Shown here piece by piece: positions 26,799-37,996 of a stretch of 64,000 nt of DNA (position 1 is its first letter; each line of letters begins with the position of its first letter). The DNA is from Alloalcanivorax dieselolei B5 (GTDB lineage Bacteria; Pseudomonadota; Gammaproteobacteria; Pseudomonadales; Alcanivoracaceae): the NCBI RefSeq assembly GCF_000300005.1, contig NC_018691.1, positions 4,359,001 through 4,423,000 of the forward strand, given 5' to 3'. The translations under genes and the position numbers were made by a program. The notes under the pieces are model-generated. The model did not search any database, was not told the DNA's origin, and saw nothing but the letters and a program-made list of their open reading frames with translations.

Positions 26799-27473
26799 CT
26801 GATCAAAAATCATACCATTTCGATTTGCCTGTTGTGCGGCCGGCGCGCCCGGGCGCCCCTGTGCCCGCCCTGCCAGGACTTCCTGGAACAGCGCTGCCGC
26901 CTGCCCGCCACGCTGTGTCGCTGTGGCCTGCCGGATCCCGCCGGTGGCTGTGGCGCCCTGTGCGGGCGTTGCCTGAAACAGCCGCCTCCGTTCACCACCA
27001 CCCATTGCGACTGGCGCTATGACTTCCCGCTGGATCGCCTGATTACCGCCTATAAACACCAGGGTCAGTTGTACCAGGAGCGGGCCTTCGTGCACTTACT
27101 GGCGCAGCGGCCGTTGCCCTGGGCGCAAGCCGATGTCCTGTGTCCGATCAGCGCGCATTGGCGCCGGCGGCTATGGCGTGGCTTTGATCAGGCGGAGCGT
27201 TTGGCCCACCTGCTGGCCCCGCTCTGGCGCAGGCCGGTTCTCCCAGCCCTGCGCCGGCAACGGGCCACCGCTCATCAGCAGGGCAGTAGCCGGCGCCAGC
27301 GGCTGCGTAATCTGCACGGCGCTTTCACCATCCAGGCGCCAGTCCGGGGACGCCGGCTGTTGCTGGTGGACGACGTCATGACCAGCGGCGGCAGCGCCCG
27401 TGAAGCCGCCGCCACGCTGCTGGCCGCCGGCGCCGCCGAGGTGCGGGTCTGGGTGCTGTCACGGACCTGTTAA
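26775..27473 (+). CDS. comF: ComF-family phosphoribosyltransferase-like protein
   Basis: A 232-residue ComF/GntX-type protein. The N-terminal zinc-ribbon Cys pairs are CLLCGRR, CPPCQ, CRCG and CGRC. The type I PRTase fold ends in the PRPP loop LLLVDDVMTSGGSAREAA (about 195-212). Homologues serve in DNA uptake or carbon-source use (gntX); the mechanism is unclear. It is divergent from bioB, as often seen in gammaproteobacteria (bioH-gntX), and its start lies inside the biotin operator. Confidence 0.88.
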   Translation: MKHFQSLHLIKNHTISICLLCGRRARAPLCPPCQDFLEQRCRLPATLCRCGLPDPAGGCGALCGRCLKQPPPFTTTHCDWRYDFPLDRLITAYKHQGQLYQERAFVHLLAQRPLPWAQADVLCPISAHWRRRLWRGFDQAERLAHLLAPLWRRPVLPALRRQRATAHQQGSSRRQRLRNLHGAFTIQAPVRGRRLLLVDDVMTSGGSAREAAATLLAAGAAEVRVWVLSRTC

Positions 27474-27578
27474 CACTCTCCGTCGGCGATGACCTGGTCG
27501 GATTTTGTTTGAGGGTGCCGCCGGCGCCGCCAGGCTCTACAATACGCGCTTGCTCAATTCGAGGGACCCGCCCGCGCC

Positions 27579-28253
27579 ATGAAGATCAGCATCGCTCAAG
27601 GCCACAACCCGCCGCACAATATCAACGGCATCACCGTGATCATCGACGTGATCCGTGCCTTTACCACCAGCCATCAGGCGTTCGTCGGCGGTCTCGATCA
27701 TATTTTGCCGGTGGCCACGGCGGAGGAAGCCTTCGCTCTGCGCGAGCACCATCCCCAAGCGTTGCTGGCCGGCGAGGTACAGGCGTTGCCGATCAAGGGT
27801 TTTGACTACGGCAACTCCCCCTGGGAAATCGCCAACAGCGACGTGACGAACCGCACCATGATCCTGCGCACCACCAACGGCGTCACCGCCACCCTGCGGG
27901 CACGGGACAGCCGGGAAGTGCTGGTGGCGGCGCTGATCAACGCCGAGGCCACCGCCCGTTATATTCAGGAGCAAGCCCCGCCGTCGGTGGTGCTGGTGGC
28001 CTCCCACCCCACCGGAGACGAAGACGTGGCCTGCGCCGAGTACATTCGCGCTTTGCTGGGCGGCGACGGCATCACCCTGGAACAAGCTCAGGAGCGTACC
28101 CGTAACGCCTTCGCGGCACGGAAGTTCTTCGACGGCAGCCACCCGCGCCTGCGTCCCGAGGACATTCATATGGCCAGCAGCAGTGCCGGGGACGACGGGC
28201 TGGTGATGAAGGTAAGCTTCGAGCCGCTGCCTCGGATCGACAAGCTGGCCTGA
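27579..28253 (+). CDS. ComB-like 2-phosphosulfolactate phosphatase family protein
   Basis: A 224-residue protein of the ComB family, with the characteristic IDVIRAFTT near the N-terminus, AGEVQALPIKGFDYGNSPWEI and RTTNGVTA. Characterised members dephosphorylate 2-phosphosulfolactate in coenzyme M synthesis. No coenzyme M or sulfolactate genes are nearby, so the real substrate here is unknown. Expected to be cytosolic and Mg-dependent. Confidence 0.75.
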   Translation: MKISIAQGHNPPHNINGITVIIDVIRAFTTSHQAFVGGLDHILPVATAEEAFALREHHPQALLAGEVQALPIKGFDYGNSPWEIANSDVTNRTMILRTTNGVTATLRARDSREVLVAALINAEATARYIQEQAPPSVVLVASHPTGDEDVACAEYIRALLGGDGITLEQAQERTRNAFAARKFFDGSHPRLRPEDIHMASSSAGDDGLVMKVSFEPLPRIDKLA

Positions 28254-28400
28254 GCGGACGCCGGCGACTCACATCCGGCGCTCTCCCCTGACCATTTCCG
28301 CCAACCCATCCACCACTCCAGATCAATGACCCGCCCCCGGGACACTGCTAATGTCAGTGGGACCTAAGAGCCTGTTCATAATCTCAGGAACCCCATTGTC

Positions 28401-29633
28401 ATGATCGAGTGGAACGAACAACAACAAATGATCCAGAAAATGGTGCGCGACTTCATCGCCAAGGAAGTGGTGCCCAATCTGGACGACATCGAATACAACG
28501 GCGTCCCGCCCTACGACATCCTGCGCAAGATGATCAAAACCTTCGGCATGGACGAAATGGCTCGGCAAAGCTTCGAGCGCCAGATCGCCAGGGAAAAAGC
28601 CGGCACGCCGAAGCAGGAGAAAGGTAAGGAAGGCTCCTCCGCCGCTGCAGCCGAACAGGCGGCGCTGCGTCTGATTCCCACCATCGAGCTGTGCCGCCAC
28701 GCCCAGGGGCTGGTCACCGCCATGGGGGTTTCCATGGGACTGGCCGGCGGCGCCATCATGGGCAAAGGCACCCTGGAACAAAAAGAACGCTGGGCCCTGC
28801 CCCTGCTGACCATGGAGAAAATCGGCGCCTGGGCCATTTCCGAACCCAATTCCGGTTCCGACGCCTTTGGTCAGATGAAAACGGTAGCTCGCCGTGACGG
28901 CAATGGCGGCTACATTATTAACGGCTCCAAGACCTGGATCACCAACGGCCCTTACGCCGACACCATCATCCTGATCTGCAAGCTGGATGAAGAGGGCGTG
29001 GAACCCCGTGACCGCAAGATCGTCTCCTTCATTCTCGACAGCGGCATGGAAGGGCTGACCCAGTCCAAGCCATTCAAGAAGATGGGCATCGGATCCTCTC
29101 CCACCGGCGAATTGTTCTTCGACGACGTCAAGGCCGGCGCGGACCGTCTGCTCGGCGGCAGCGAAACCGGCTACGGCCGCTCCGGCGCCAAATCCACCTT
29201 CATGCAGGAACGGGCCGGTGTCGCCGCCATGGCGCTGGGCATGGTGGAGCGGGCTCTGGAATTGTCGGTGAATTACGCGCGTGACCGGGTGCAGTTCGGC
29301 CGCGCCATCGGTGAAAACCAGTTGATCCAGCTGAAGCTGGCGAAAATGGAAGTGGCCCGCAGCAATCTGCAGAACATGGTGTTCCGCTATATCGACCTGA
29401 CCGCCGCCGGCAAGCAGATGACCCTGGCCGAAGCCTCGGCGATGAAACTCTACGCCGCCCAGGCCGCCATGGAAGTGGCCACCGAGGCGGTGCAGATTCA
29501 CGGTGGCTACGGCTACATGCGCGAGTCCCGGGTGGAGCAGTTGATGCGCGACGCCAAGATCCTGCAGATCTATGCCGGCACCGACGAGATGCAGGTGATC
29601 GCCATCGCCCGAGACCTGCTGGGCCGCGGCTGA
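28401..29633 (+). CDS. Acyl-CoA dehydrogenase
   Basis: A 410-residue FAD-dependent enzyme of the acyl-CoA dehydrogenase family. The signature AISEPNSGSDAFG and the C-terminal RDAKILQIYAGTDEMQ are present. The usual MCAD-type catalytic Glu (IYEGT) is Ala392 here, while QERAG carries Glu270 at the helix-G site used by long-chain and isovaleryl-CoA dehydrogenases. A charged Lys/Glu-rich insertion (about residues 70-90) separates the N-terminal helices. Probably long- or branched-chain specific; the electrons go to ETF. Confidence 0.88.
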   Translation: MIEWNEQQQMIQKMVRDFIAKEVVPNLDDIEYNGVPPYDILRKMIKTFGMDEMARQSFERQIAREKAGTPKQEKGKEGSSAAAAEQAALRLIPTIELCRHAQGLVTAMGVSMGLAGGAIMGKGTLEQKERWALPLLTMEKIGAWAISEPNSGSDAFGQMKTVARRDGNGGYIINGSKTWITNGPYADTIILICKLDEEGVEPRDRKIVSFILDSGMEGLTQSKPFKKMGIGSSPTGELFFDDVKAGADRLLGGSETGYGRSGAKSTFMQERAGVAAMALGMVERALELSVNYARDRVQFGRAIGENQLIQLKLAKMEVARSNLQNMVFRYIDLTAAGKQMTLAEASAMKLYAAQAAMEVATEAVQIHGGYGYMRESRVEQLMRDAKILQIYAGTDEMQVIAIARDLLGRG

Positions 29634-29718
29634 CCGCCATGCCGGGAAAGGCGGATGCGAGCACCGCGCCAATGCACTAATCTGGAAATGATCCGCAAAC
29701 CCTACAAGGAGCCTCATC

Positions 29719-30063
29719 ATGTCTCTGCATCAACAGCGTTGCGAGGCCTGCCGTGCCGATGCACCCCTGATCAGCGACCAGGAGGCCGATACCCTGGCCG
29801 AGGAAATTCCGGACTGGAAGCGCATTGAGGAAGACGGCGAGGAACGCTTGCAACGCCAATACTCATTCCACGACTTCAATGACGCCCTGGCATTCACCAA
29901 CCAGGTGGGGGCCATGGCCGAGGAAGAGGGTCACCACCCTGCCCTGCTCACCGAATACGGCAAGGTGACGGTGACCTGGTGGACCCACAAGATCCACGGT
30001 TTGCATCGCAATGACTTCATCTGCGCGGCGAAGACCGACCAACTTTATCTGAGAGCCGGTTAA
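29719..30063 (+). CDS. phhB: 4a-hydroxytetrahydrobiopterin dehydratase (pterin-4a-carbinolamine dehydratase)
   Basis: A 114-residue protein with the PCD signature [18 protein letters not shown] and [12 protein letters not shown], supplying the catalytic His residues. It regenerates the pterin cofactor of phenylalanine hydroxylase or works in molybdopterin-related recycling. No phhA is in the window. Its stop overlaps the next gene's start (TAATG). Confidence 0.93.
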   Translation: MSLHQQRCEACRADAPLISDQEADTLAEEIPDWKRIEEDGEERLQRQYSFHDFNDALAFTNQVGAMAEEEGHHPALLTEYGKVTVTWWTHKIHGLHRNDFICAAKTDQLYLRAG

Positions 30064-30521
30064 TGACTCTGAGCGAAGAACAACGAGAACAGATCAAGAC
30101 CCATGCCGGCCGCGCCTTTCCGTTCGTGGAAAGGTGCGGAGTGGAAACCCTGGAAGTGGATCGGGGCTATTGCCGAATGAGAATGCCGCTGGCCCCGAAC
30201 CACAACCACGTGGGCACCATGTACGCCGGGGCGCTTTACACCCTGGCGGAACTGCCCGGCGGCGTGATCTACATGACCAGCTTCGATACCTCCCGCTTCT
30301 ACCCCATCGTCAAGGACATGCAGATCCGCTTCCGGCGCCCGGCCACCACCGATATCGAAGTGGAAGTCCGCATCAGTGAGGAAGAAGTCCAGCGGGTTCA
30401 GGCCGAAGCCGAAGCCAACGGCAAATGCGACTTCGCCTGGGACACCGAGCTCAAGAACAGCCACGGCGAGGTGGTGGCCACCACCCGGAATCTTTATCAG
30501 CTGCGGCGGATTGGTCAGTAG
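30063..30521 (+). CDS. Hot-dog fold thioesterase (YiiD C-terminal / DUF4442-like)
   Basis: A 152-residue single hot-dog domain; YCRMRMPLAPNHNHVGTMYAGALYTLAELPGG matches PaaI/DUF4442-type acyl-CoA thioesterases. The start ATG overlaps the phhB stop, giving coupled translation. Substrate unknown; given the acyl-CoA dehydrogenase upstream, a CoA ester is likely. Confidence 0.78.
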   Translation: MTLSEEQREQIKTHAGRAFPFVERCGVETLEVDRGYCRMRMPLAPNHNHVGTMYAGALYTLAELPGGVIYMTSFDTSRFYPIVKDMQIRFRRPATTDIEVEVRISEEEVQRVQAEAEANGKCDFAWDTELKNSHGEVVATTRNLYQLRRIGQ

Positions 30522-30697
30522 GCGGACGGTTTCAGAGTTCGTGGAGAGTCGGAACGACTGTTCACAGGAGATCCGCTCAGGGGGTTTTCCTTATGCACCA
30601 ATAGGAGTAAGGTAACAATTGCATGGCGCCGTTACCGCATCCAAACGGTCGACATGTGTTCCTTGTTTTGCTGTTTTTTTCCAGTTTTAACGGCCCT
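30522..30697 (+). other. Non-coding stretch with inverted repeat, possible small RNA or long 3' UTR
   Basis: No convincing gene is present. It contains GGTAAC...GTTACC (a 6-bp inverted repeat with a 14-nt loop, around 30612-30637), a purine-rich AATAGGAGTAAGG and T-rich tracts, and ends in a clear intrinsic terminator. This arrangement fits a small RNA or the 3' UTR of the thioesterase transcript. Confidence 0.3.
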
Positions 30698-30713
30698 TTA
30701 CGGGCCGTTTTTC
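30689..30713 (+). terminator. Rho-independent terminator overlapping the hemE 3' end
   Basis: A perfect 8-bp stem AACGGCCC / GGGCCGTT with a 5-nt loop is followed by a T tract (30708-30712). It serves plus-strand transcription from the thioesterase side. The hemE stop codon (complement of TTA 30698-30700) lies in its loop. Confidence 0.8.
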
Positions 30714-31771
30714 TTGGCGCCCAGTTCCACCACCGCTTCGATGAAGACCCGGGCGTGTTCCGGGTCCACATGGGGGGTGATGCCGTGGCCCAGGTTGAAG
30801 ATGTGCCCCGGATGATTACCGAAATCGTCCAGGATGCGCTTCACTTCGGCACGGATGGCCGCGGGCTCGGCGTACAGCACCGCCGGATCCATGTTGCCTT
30901 GCAGCGCCACCCGCTCGCCGACCCGGCGGCGGGCGTCGCCGATGTTCACGGTCCAGTCCAGCCCCAGGGCGTCGCAGCCGGTGTCCGCCATGGCTTCCAG
31001 CCACAGACCGCCGTTCTTGGTGAACAGGATCACCGGCACCTTGCGGCCTTCGTGGTCGCGGATCAGGCCGTTGACGATGCGCTGCATGTAGGCCAGGGAA
31101 AACTCCCGATAGGCCTCGGCGGACAGGGTGCCGCCCCAGGTATCGAAGATCTGCACCGCCTGGGCGCCGTGACGAATCTGGGCATTGAGGTAATCGGTCA
31201 CCGCCAGGGCCAGTTTTTCCAGCAGGGCGTGAGCCACCTCCGGCTGGCTGTAGATCATCGCCTTGAGGTGGCGGAAGTCCTTGCTGGAGCCGCCTTCCAC
31301 CATATAGGTAGCGAGCGTCCAGGGGCTGCCGGAGAAGCCGATCAGCGGCACCCGGCCATTGAGCGCGCCACGAATGGTGGACACCGCGCGCATGACGTAA
31401 TCCAGGTCGGTTTCCGCTTTTGGCACCGGTAGTGCCGCCACGTCCTGCTCGGTACGCACGGTCTTGTGGAATTTCGGGCCTTCACCGGTTTCGAAGTAGA
31501 GGCCCAGCCCCATGGCATCCGGCACCGTGAGGATGTCGGAGAACAGAATCGCCGCATCCAGCGGATAGCGCTCCAGCGGTTGCAACGTCACTTCGCAGGC
31601 CAGCTCGGCGTTGCGGCACAGATCCATGAACGACCCGGCGGTCTCCCGGCTGGCGCGGTATTCCGGCAGATAGCGCCCGGCCTGGCGCATCATCCAGATC
31701 GGGGTGCGGTCCACCGGTTCACGGGCCAGCGCGCGGAGGAAGCGATCGTTTTGGAGCGGGGCGTGGGTCAT
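30698..31771 (-). CDS. hemE: Uroporphyrinogen decarboxylase
   Basis: A 357-residue cytosolic enzyme converting uroporphyrinogen III to coproporphyrinogen III in haem synthesis. Signatures are [16 protein letters not shown] near the N-terminus, [17 protein letters not shown] and FDTWGG. ATG 31771 ([11 protein letters not shown]) is chosen because the extension to 31804 is encoded by a repeat arm. It ends inside a terminator hairpin of the opposite strand. Confidence 0.96.
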   Translation of the reverse strand: MTHAPLQNDRFLRALAREPVDRTPIWMMRQAGRYLPEYRASRETAGSFMDLCRNAELACEVTLQPLERYPLDAAILFSDILTVPDAMGLGLYFETGEGPKFHKTVRTEQDVAALPVPKAETDLDYVMRAVSTIRGALNGRVPLIGFSGSPWTLATYMVEGGSSKDFRHLKAMIYSQPEVAHALLEKLALAVTDYLNAQIRHGAQAVQIFDTWGGTLSAEAYREFSLAYMQRIVNGLIRDHEGRKVPVILFTKNGGLWLEAMADTGCDALGLDWTVNIGDARRRVGERVALQGNMDPAVLYAEPAAIRAEVKRILDDFGNHPGHIFNLGHGITPHVDPEHARVFIEAVVELGAKKNGP

Positions 31772-31788
31772 GGGGGTTCCTTGAAGAG

Positions 31789-31917
31789 CGCTTTCACGCA
31801 ACACGCTGGCACGCGAACACGCAAAAGATAAAAAAGACTACCGCATCATATAGAAAAAAGGCCTGCGAAAGCAGGCCCCTTAGCGTAGTGCGTGCAGGCG
31901 TGTTGCGTGAAAGCGCC
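31789..31917. repeat. Inverted repeat (27-bp arms) bracketing the gltD terminator
   Basis: The left arm 31789-31815 and the inverted right arm 31891-31917 share 19 perfect bases (starting GCGCTTTCACGCAACACGC) and 25 of 27 overall. Related words (ACGCTGGCACGC and GCGTGTTGCGT) recur at 24291-24302 and 24387-24397 in the same order and orientation. A dispersed palindromic element is likely. Confidence 0.7.
31855..31878 (-). terminator. Rho-independent terminator of gltBD
   Basis: On the minus strand a 7-bp stem GGCCTGC / GCAGGCC with a TTTC loop is followed by six T residues. It lies 41 bp beyond the gltD stop. Confidence 0.88.
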
Positions 31918-31918
31918 T

Positions 31919-33352
<1,434 letters not shown>

Positions 33353-36300
33353 TTATGCCGGGTTAGCACGCGTGCTCTTGAGCAGGTCTTCCAGGCTCGC
33401 CGCCTTGGGTTTCACCAGCCAGAACTTGCGGCTCATGGCATCGAAATTGTCCAGGATCTCCCGGCCCCACTCGCTACCGGTTTCGTCCACGTACTCCTGA
33501 ATCACATGGCGCAGATGAGCACGATGGGATTCGGTGGACTCGGAACTGATGCGATGCAGTTCAATCAGTTCCGGGTTGATGCGGTCAAAGAAGTCATTGT
33601 CTTCGTCCAGCACGTAGGCGAAGCCGCCGGTCATGCCGGCACCGAAGTTGTGGCCGGTGTGGCCCAGCACGGTGACACATCCGCCGGTCATGTACTCGCA
33701 GCAGTGATCACCGGCGCCTTCCACCACGGCGTGGGAACCGGAGTTACGCACCCCGAAACGCTCGCCGGCGGTACCGGCGGCGAACAGCTTGCCGCCGGTG
33801 GCGCCATACAGACAGGTGTTACCGATGATGGCGGTGTCCTGGGTCTTGAACGGGCTGCCCTTGGGCGGGCGGATCACCAGTTTGCCACCGGCCATGCCTT
33901 TACCGACGTAGTCGTTGGCGTCGCCTTCCAGGTACATGTGCAGGCCGCCGGCGTTAAACACACCGAAGCTCTGACCGGCGGTGCCGGTGAAGCGCACCCG
34001 GATCGGCGCGCTTTCCATGCCCAGGTTACCATGGTGTCTGGCGATTTCACCGGACACGGTGGCGCCCACGGAGCGGTCACAGTTGGTGATGGTGTAGTGG
34101 AAGGAGCCACCGCTTTTGCTTTCCACGGCGGTACGCATTTCCTCCATCATCCTGGCATTGAGTACGCCCTTGTCGAACGGCTCGTTGCGCTGCACCTGAC
34201 AATGGGTCGGCTTGTCCGCCGACACATGGTCGTTGCGCAGGATCGGCATCAGGTCCAGGCGTTTCTGCTTCTCGGTCAGGCCTTCAATGCGCTCCAGCAG
34301 ATCGGTGCGGCCGATCAGCTCCGGCAAGCTCTTGATGCCGAGCGCCGCCAGCAGTTCACGTACTTCGCGGGCGACGAAGGTGAAGTAGTTCATGAGCATT
34401 TCCGGTGCACCGATGAAATGCTCCTTGCGCAGATCGTCCCGCTGGGTGGCCACGCCGGTAGCGCAGTTGTTCAGGTGACAAATGCGCAGGTACTTACAGC
34501 CGAGCACCACCATCGGCATGGTGCCGAAGCCGAACGACTCGGCGCCGAGAATGGCCGCCTTGATCACGTCCAGGCCGGTCTTCAGACCACCGTCGGTTTG
34601 CAGACGGATCTTCTGCCGCAGGTCATTGGCACGCAGTGCCTGGTGCGCTTCCGCCAGCCCCAGCTCCCAGGGCGAACCGGCGTAACGGATGGAGGTCAGC
34701 GGGCTGGCCGCGGTACCGCCATCGTATCCGGAGATGGTGATCAGATCGGCATAGGCCTTGGCCACGCCGGAGGCCACCGTGCCGACGCCGGGCTCGGAGA
34801 CCAGTTTCACCGACACCTGAGCCTGCGGGTTGACCTGCTTGAGGTCGAAGATCAGCTGGGCCAGATCCTCAATGGAATAGATATCGTGGTGCGGCGGCGG
34901 CGAAATCAGGGTCACGCCGGGCACCGAGTGACGCAGCCGCGCGATCAGGGCGTTGACCTTGCCCCCGGGCAACTGGCCGCCCTCGCCGGGCTTGGCGCCC
35001 TGGGCCACCTTGATCTGCAGCACTTCGGCATTGACCAGGTAATGCGGGGTCACACCGAACCGCCCGGAGGCGATCTGCTTGATCTTGGACACCCGCTCGG
35101 TGCCGTAACGGGCCGGATCCTCACCACCCTCGCCGGAGTTGGAACGCCCGCCCAGGCGGTTCATGGCGGTGGCGATGGCTTCGTGGGCTTCCGGGCTGAG
35201 CGCGCCCAGGGACATACCGGCGGAGTCGAAACGCGGCAAAATGGTTTCGATCGGCTCCACGTCTTCCAGAGCCACCGGCGTCACGTCGGTACGCACTTTC
35301 AACAGGTCACGCAGAGTCGCCACCGGGCGGTCATTGACCAGCTCGGCGAACTCCTTGTACGCCTCATAATCGCTGTTCTGCACGGCACGGTGAATGGCGT
35401 ACACCACATCCGGATTGTAGGCGTGGTATTCCTTGCCGTGGATGTACTTGAGCACACCGCCGGCATCAATCGGCTTACGCTGTTTCCAGGCATCGGCGGC
35501 AACGATCTTCTGATCGTTCTCGATATCCTCGAAGGAGGCCCCTTCGATGCGGCTCTGCACGCCACGGAAGCACAGTTCCACCACATCGCTGGCGATACCC
35601 ACGGCTTCGAACAGCTGGGCGCCGCGATAGGAAGTGATGGTGGAGATCCCCATTTTGGAGAGGATCTTCATCAACCCTTTGTTGATACCTTTGCGGAAGT
35701 TTTTCTGCAGTTCCACCGCGTCGCCAAGCAGCTCGCCGCTTCTCACCATGTCGGCGATCACGTCGTAGGCCAGGTACGGGTACACGGCGGTGGCGCCGAA
35801 ACCGAACAGCACCGCGAAATGGTGCGCGTCGCGGGTGGTGGCGGTTTCCACGATGATGTTGGCGTCACTGCGCAGACCACGACTGGTCAGGTGGTGATGC
35901 ACGGCGCCGGTGGCCATCAGGGCATGGATGGTCAGTTTGCCCGATTCGATACCGTGATCGCTCAGCACCAGAATCACCTTGCCGTCGCGAACCGCTTTCT
36001 CGGCGCTCTCGCACAGCGCGCGCACCGCCTGCTCCAGACCCTGTTGCGGATCATAGTGCAGGCTCAGACGCTCGTGCTGATAGCCGGGACGGTCGATTTT
36101 CAGCAGATTGGTGAACTTGGAGTGTGACAGCACCGGCGTGGACAGGATCGCCCGGTCGGCGTGGTCGGAGCTTTCCTCGAACACATTGCGCTCGGCGCCG
36201 ACGCAGGTTTCCAGGCTCATCACGATCGCTTCGCGCAGCGGATCGATGGGCGGGTTGGTGACCTGGGCGAACTGTTGCCGGAAATAGTCGTACAACGGAC

Positions 36301-37819
36301 GCTGACGCTGGCTGAGCACCGCCATCGGCGTGTCATCGCCCATGGAGCCGGTGGCTTCCTGGCCGGCTTCCGCCAGCGGACGGATCACCTGATCGCGCTC
36401 TTCAAAGCTAATCTGGAAGAATTTCTGGTAGCTGAGCAGGTCCTGCGGATCGATGTCGTCGGTACGCTCCACTTCGTGGTCGTAGCTGGCTTCGATACGC
36501 AGCGCGTGATCCTTGAGCCACTGACGATAGGGATGGCGCACCTTGAGACGGTTGTCGATGTCCTCGGTTTGCAGCAGCTCGCCCTTCTCGATATCCACGG
36601 CCAGGATCCGGCCGGGGCCGACGCGGCCTTTGGCCACCACGTCCTCGGGCTGATAGCTGTACACGCCGATCTCGGAGGACAACGTGATGAAACCGTTCTT
36701 GGTGATCACCCAGCGGGCCGGGCGCAGGCCGTTGCGGTCCAGCATGCAGACGGCGTAGCGGCCGTCGGTCATGACCAGCCCTGCGGGGCCGTCCCAGGGC
36801 TCCATATGCATGGAGTTGTATTCGTAAAAGGCGCGCAGATCCGCGTCCATGGTTTCCACGTTCTGCCAGGCCGGCGGCACCATCATGCGCGCGGCGCGGA
36901 ACAGGTCCATGCCGCCGGAGAGCAGCACTTCCAGCATGTTGTCCATGCTGGAGGAGTCGGAGCCTTCACGGTTAACCAGCGGGCTGAGTTCGGCCAGATC
37001 GGGCAGCAGTTCGTTCTCGAACTTGTTCTCACGGGCCAGCGCCCAGTTGCGGTTGCCCTGAATGGTGTTGATCTCGCCGTTGTGAGCCAGATAACGGAAC
37101 GGCTGAGCCAGCGGCCACTGCGGTGAGGTGTTGGTGGAGAACCGCTGGTGGAACACCACGATGGCGGTTTCCATGGACTCGTCACCGAGATCCGGGAAGA
37201 ACGCCGGCAGATCCACCGGCATCATCAGGCCCTTGTAGGACACCGTGGTGGCCGACAGTGAGCAGACGTAGAAGTAGCCGTCTTTCGGAATACGCTTTTC
37301 GGCGAGACGGCGGGCGAAGAACAGACGGCGGTTGAGCGCCACCTCGGACGCCTCGTCACCGGCCACCAGCACCTGATGGAAGCCCGGCAGCGAGCTCAGC
37401 GCCAGCTCACCAAGGCAGGACGCGTCGGTGGGCACCTCGCGCCAGCCCAGCACCTTCAGGCCCTGAGCCTCCAGTTCGGCGTCGATCACCGCTTTCTGGG
37501 CGGCCGCCTGATCGGCTTCCGGATGGGTGAACACCATCCCGACGCCGTAGATGTCCGGCAGTTCGATGCCCTGTTTCCCGGCCTGCGCCCGGAAGAAGGA
37601 ATCGGGTTTTTTCAGCAACAGCCCGCATCCGTCACCGGTTTTTCCATCGGCGTTGATCCCGCCCCGGTGAGTCATGCAGGTGAGTGCTTCAATAGCGGTT
37701 TGCAGAAGCTCGTGACTGGCCTGCCCCTCCATGTGGGCGATCAGGCCAAAGCCACAGTTGTCCCGGAATTCTCCGGGCTCATAGAGCCCCTGCACCAGCG
37801 TTGAGTTCTGCTGCATCAA
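33353..37819 (-). CDS. gltB: Glutamate synthase (NADPH) large subunit
   Basis: A 1488-residue enzyme forming two glutamates from glutamine and 2-oxoglutarate. The class II GATase nucleophile is Cys22 in [11 protein letters not shown], exposed after propeptide removal. The central and FMN synthase domains follow; the 3Fe-4S Cys are in [12 protein letters not shown], and a C-terminal right-handed beta-helix (GXXGXXXG repeats, [19 protein letters not shown]) closes the protein. The length is normal. A 177-bp gap to damX precedes it and should hold its promoter. Confidence 0.97.
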   Translation of the reverse strand: MMQQNSTLVQGLYEPGEFRDNCGFGLIAHMEGQASHELLQTAIEALTCMTHRGGINADGKTGDGCGLLLKKPDSFFRAQAGKQGIELPDIYGVGMVFTHPEADQAAAQKAVIDAELEAQGLKVLGWREVPTDASCLGELALSSLPGFHQVLVAGDEASEVALNRRLFFARRLAEKRIPKDGYFYVCSLSATTVSYKGLMMPVDLPAFFPDLGDESMETAIVVFHQRFSTNTSPQWPLAQPFRYLAHNGEINTIQGNRNWALARENKFENELLPDLAELSPLVNREGSDSSSMDNMLEVLLSGGMDLFRAARMMVPPAWQNVETMDADLRAFYEYNSMHMEPWDGPAGLVMTDGRYAVCMLDRNGLRPARWVITKNGFITLSSEIGVYSYQPEDVVAKGRVGPGRILAVDIEKGELLQTEDIDNRLKVRHPYRQWLKDHALRIEASYDHEVERTDDIDPQDLLSYQKFFQISFEERDQVIRPLAEAGQEATGSMGDDTPMAVLSQRQRPLYDYFRQQFAQVTNPPIDPLREAIVMSLETCVGAERNVFEESSDHADRAILSTPVLSHSKFTNLLKIDRPGYQHERLSLHYDPQQGLEQAVRALCESAEKAVRDGKVILVLSDHGIESGKLTIHALMATGAVHHHLTSRGLRSDANIIVETATTRDAHHFAVLFGFGATAVYPYLAYDVIADMVRSGELLGDAVELQKNFRKGINKGLMKILSKMGISTITSYRGAQLFEAVGIASDVVELCFRGVQSRIEGASFEDIENDQKIVAADAWKQRKPIDAGGVLKYIHGKEYHAYNPDVVYAIHRAVQNSDYEAYKEFAELVNDRPVATLRDLLKVRTDVTPVALEDVEPIETILPRFDSAGMSLGALSPEAHEAIATAMNRLGGRSNSGEGGEDPARYGTERVSKIKQIASGRFGVTPHYLVNAEVLQIKVAQGAKPGEGGQLPGGKVNALIARLRHSVPGVTLISPPPHHDIYSIEDLAQLIFDLKQVNPQAQVSVKLVSEPGVGTVASGVAKAYADLITISGYDGGTAASPLTSIRYAGSPWELGLAEAHQALRANDLRQKIRLQTDGGLKTGLDVIKAAILGAESFGFGTMPMVVLGCKYLRICHLNNCATGVATQRDDLRKEHFIGAPEMLMNYFTFVAREVRELLAALGIKSLPELIGRTDLLERIEGLTEKQKRLDLMPILRNDHVSADKPTHCQVQRNEPFDKGVLNARMMEEMRTAVESKSGGSFHYTITNCDRSVGATVSGEIARHHGNLGMESAPIRVRFTGTAGQSFGVFNAGGLHMYLEGDANDYVGKGMAGGKLVIRPPKGSPFKTQDTAIIGNTCLYGATGGKLFAAGTAGERFGVRNSGSHAVVEGAGDHCCEYMTGGCVTVLGHTGHNFGAGMTGGFAYVLDEDNDFFDRINPELIELHRISSESTESHRAHLRHVIQEYVDETGSEWGREILDNFDAMSRKFWLVKPKAASLEDLLKSTRANPA

Positions 37820-37996
37820 AACCTATTCCTCTTGAAATTCAGAGACTTACAGAAGGCGGAACTGGCGCCGGAAAAACGACGACGGCAAAAAAGGGATGGA
37901 CATTCTACACATTGAGGGGGTAGCCGACAAACACCACCGCACAGAGCCGATCCCGGCCCCGAAGGCGCCGGAGCCCACGGGCTCAGGCGGATTATG

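Noticed and set aside
33506-36127. Very long open frame on the plus strand opposite gltB (873 codons)
   Set aside because: It is entirely antisense to the well-conserved gltB, rich in His/Gly/Gln as expected for GC-rich shadow frames, and shows no family motif.
37971-37984. GAGCCC-AC-GGGCTC palindrome between damX and gltB as a terminator
   Set aside because: Short stem with a 2-nt gap and no T tract on either strand; position alone is not enough. It could be the 3' end of an unseen structure but is not supported.
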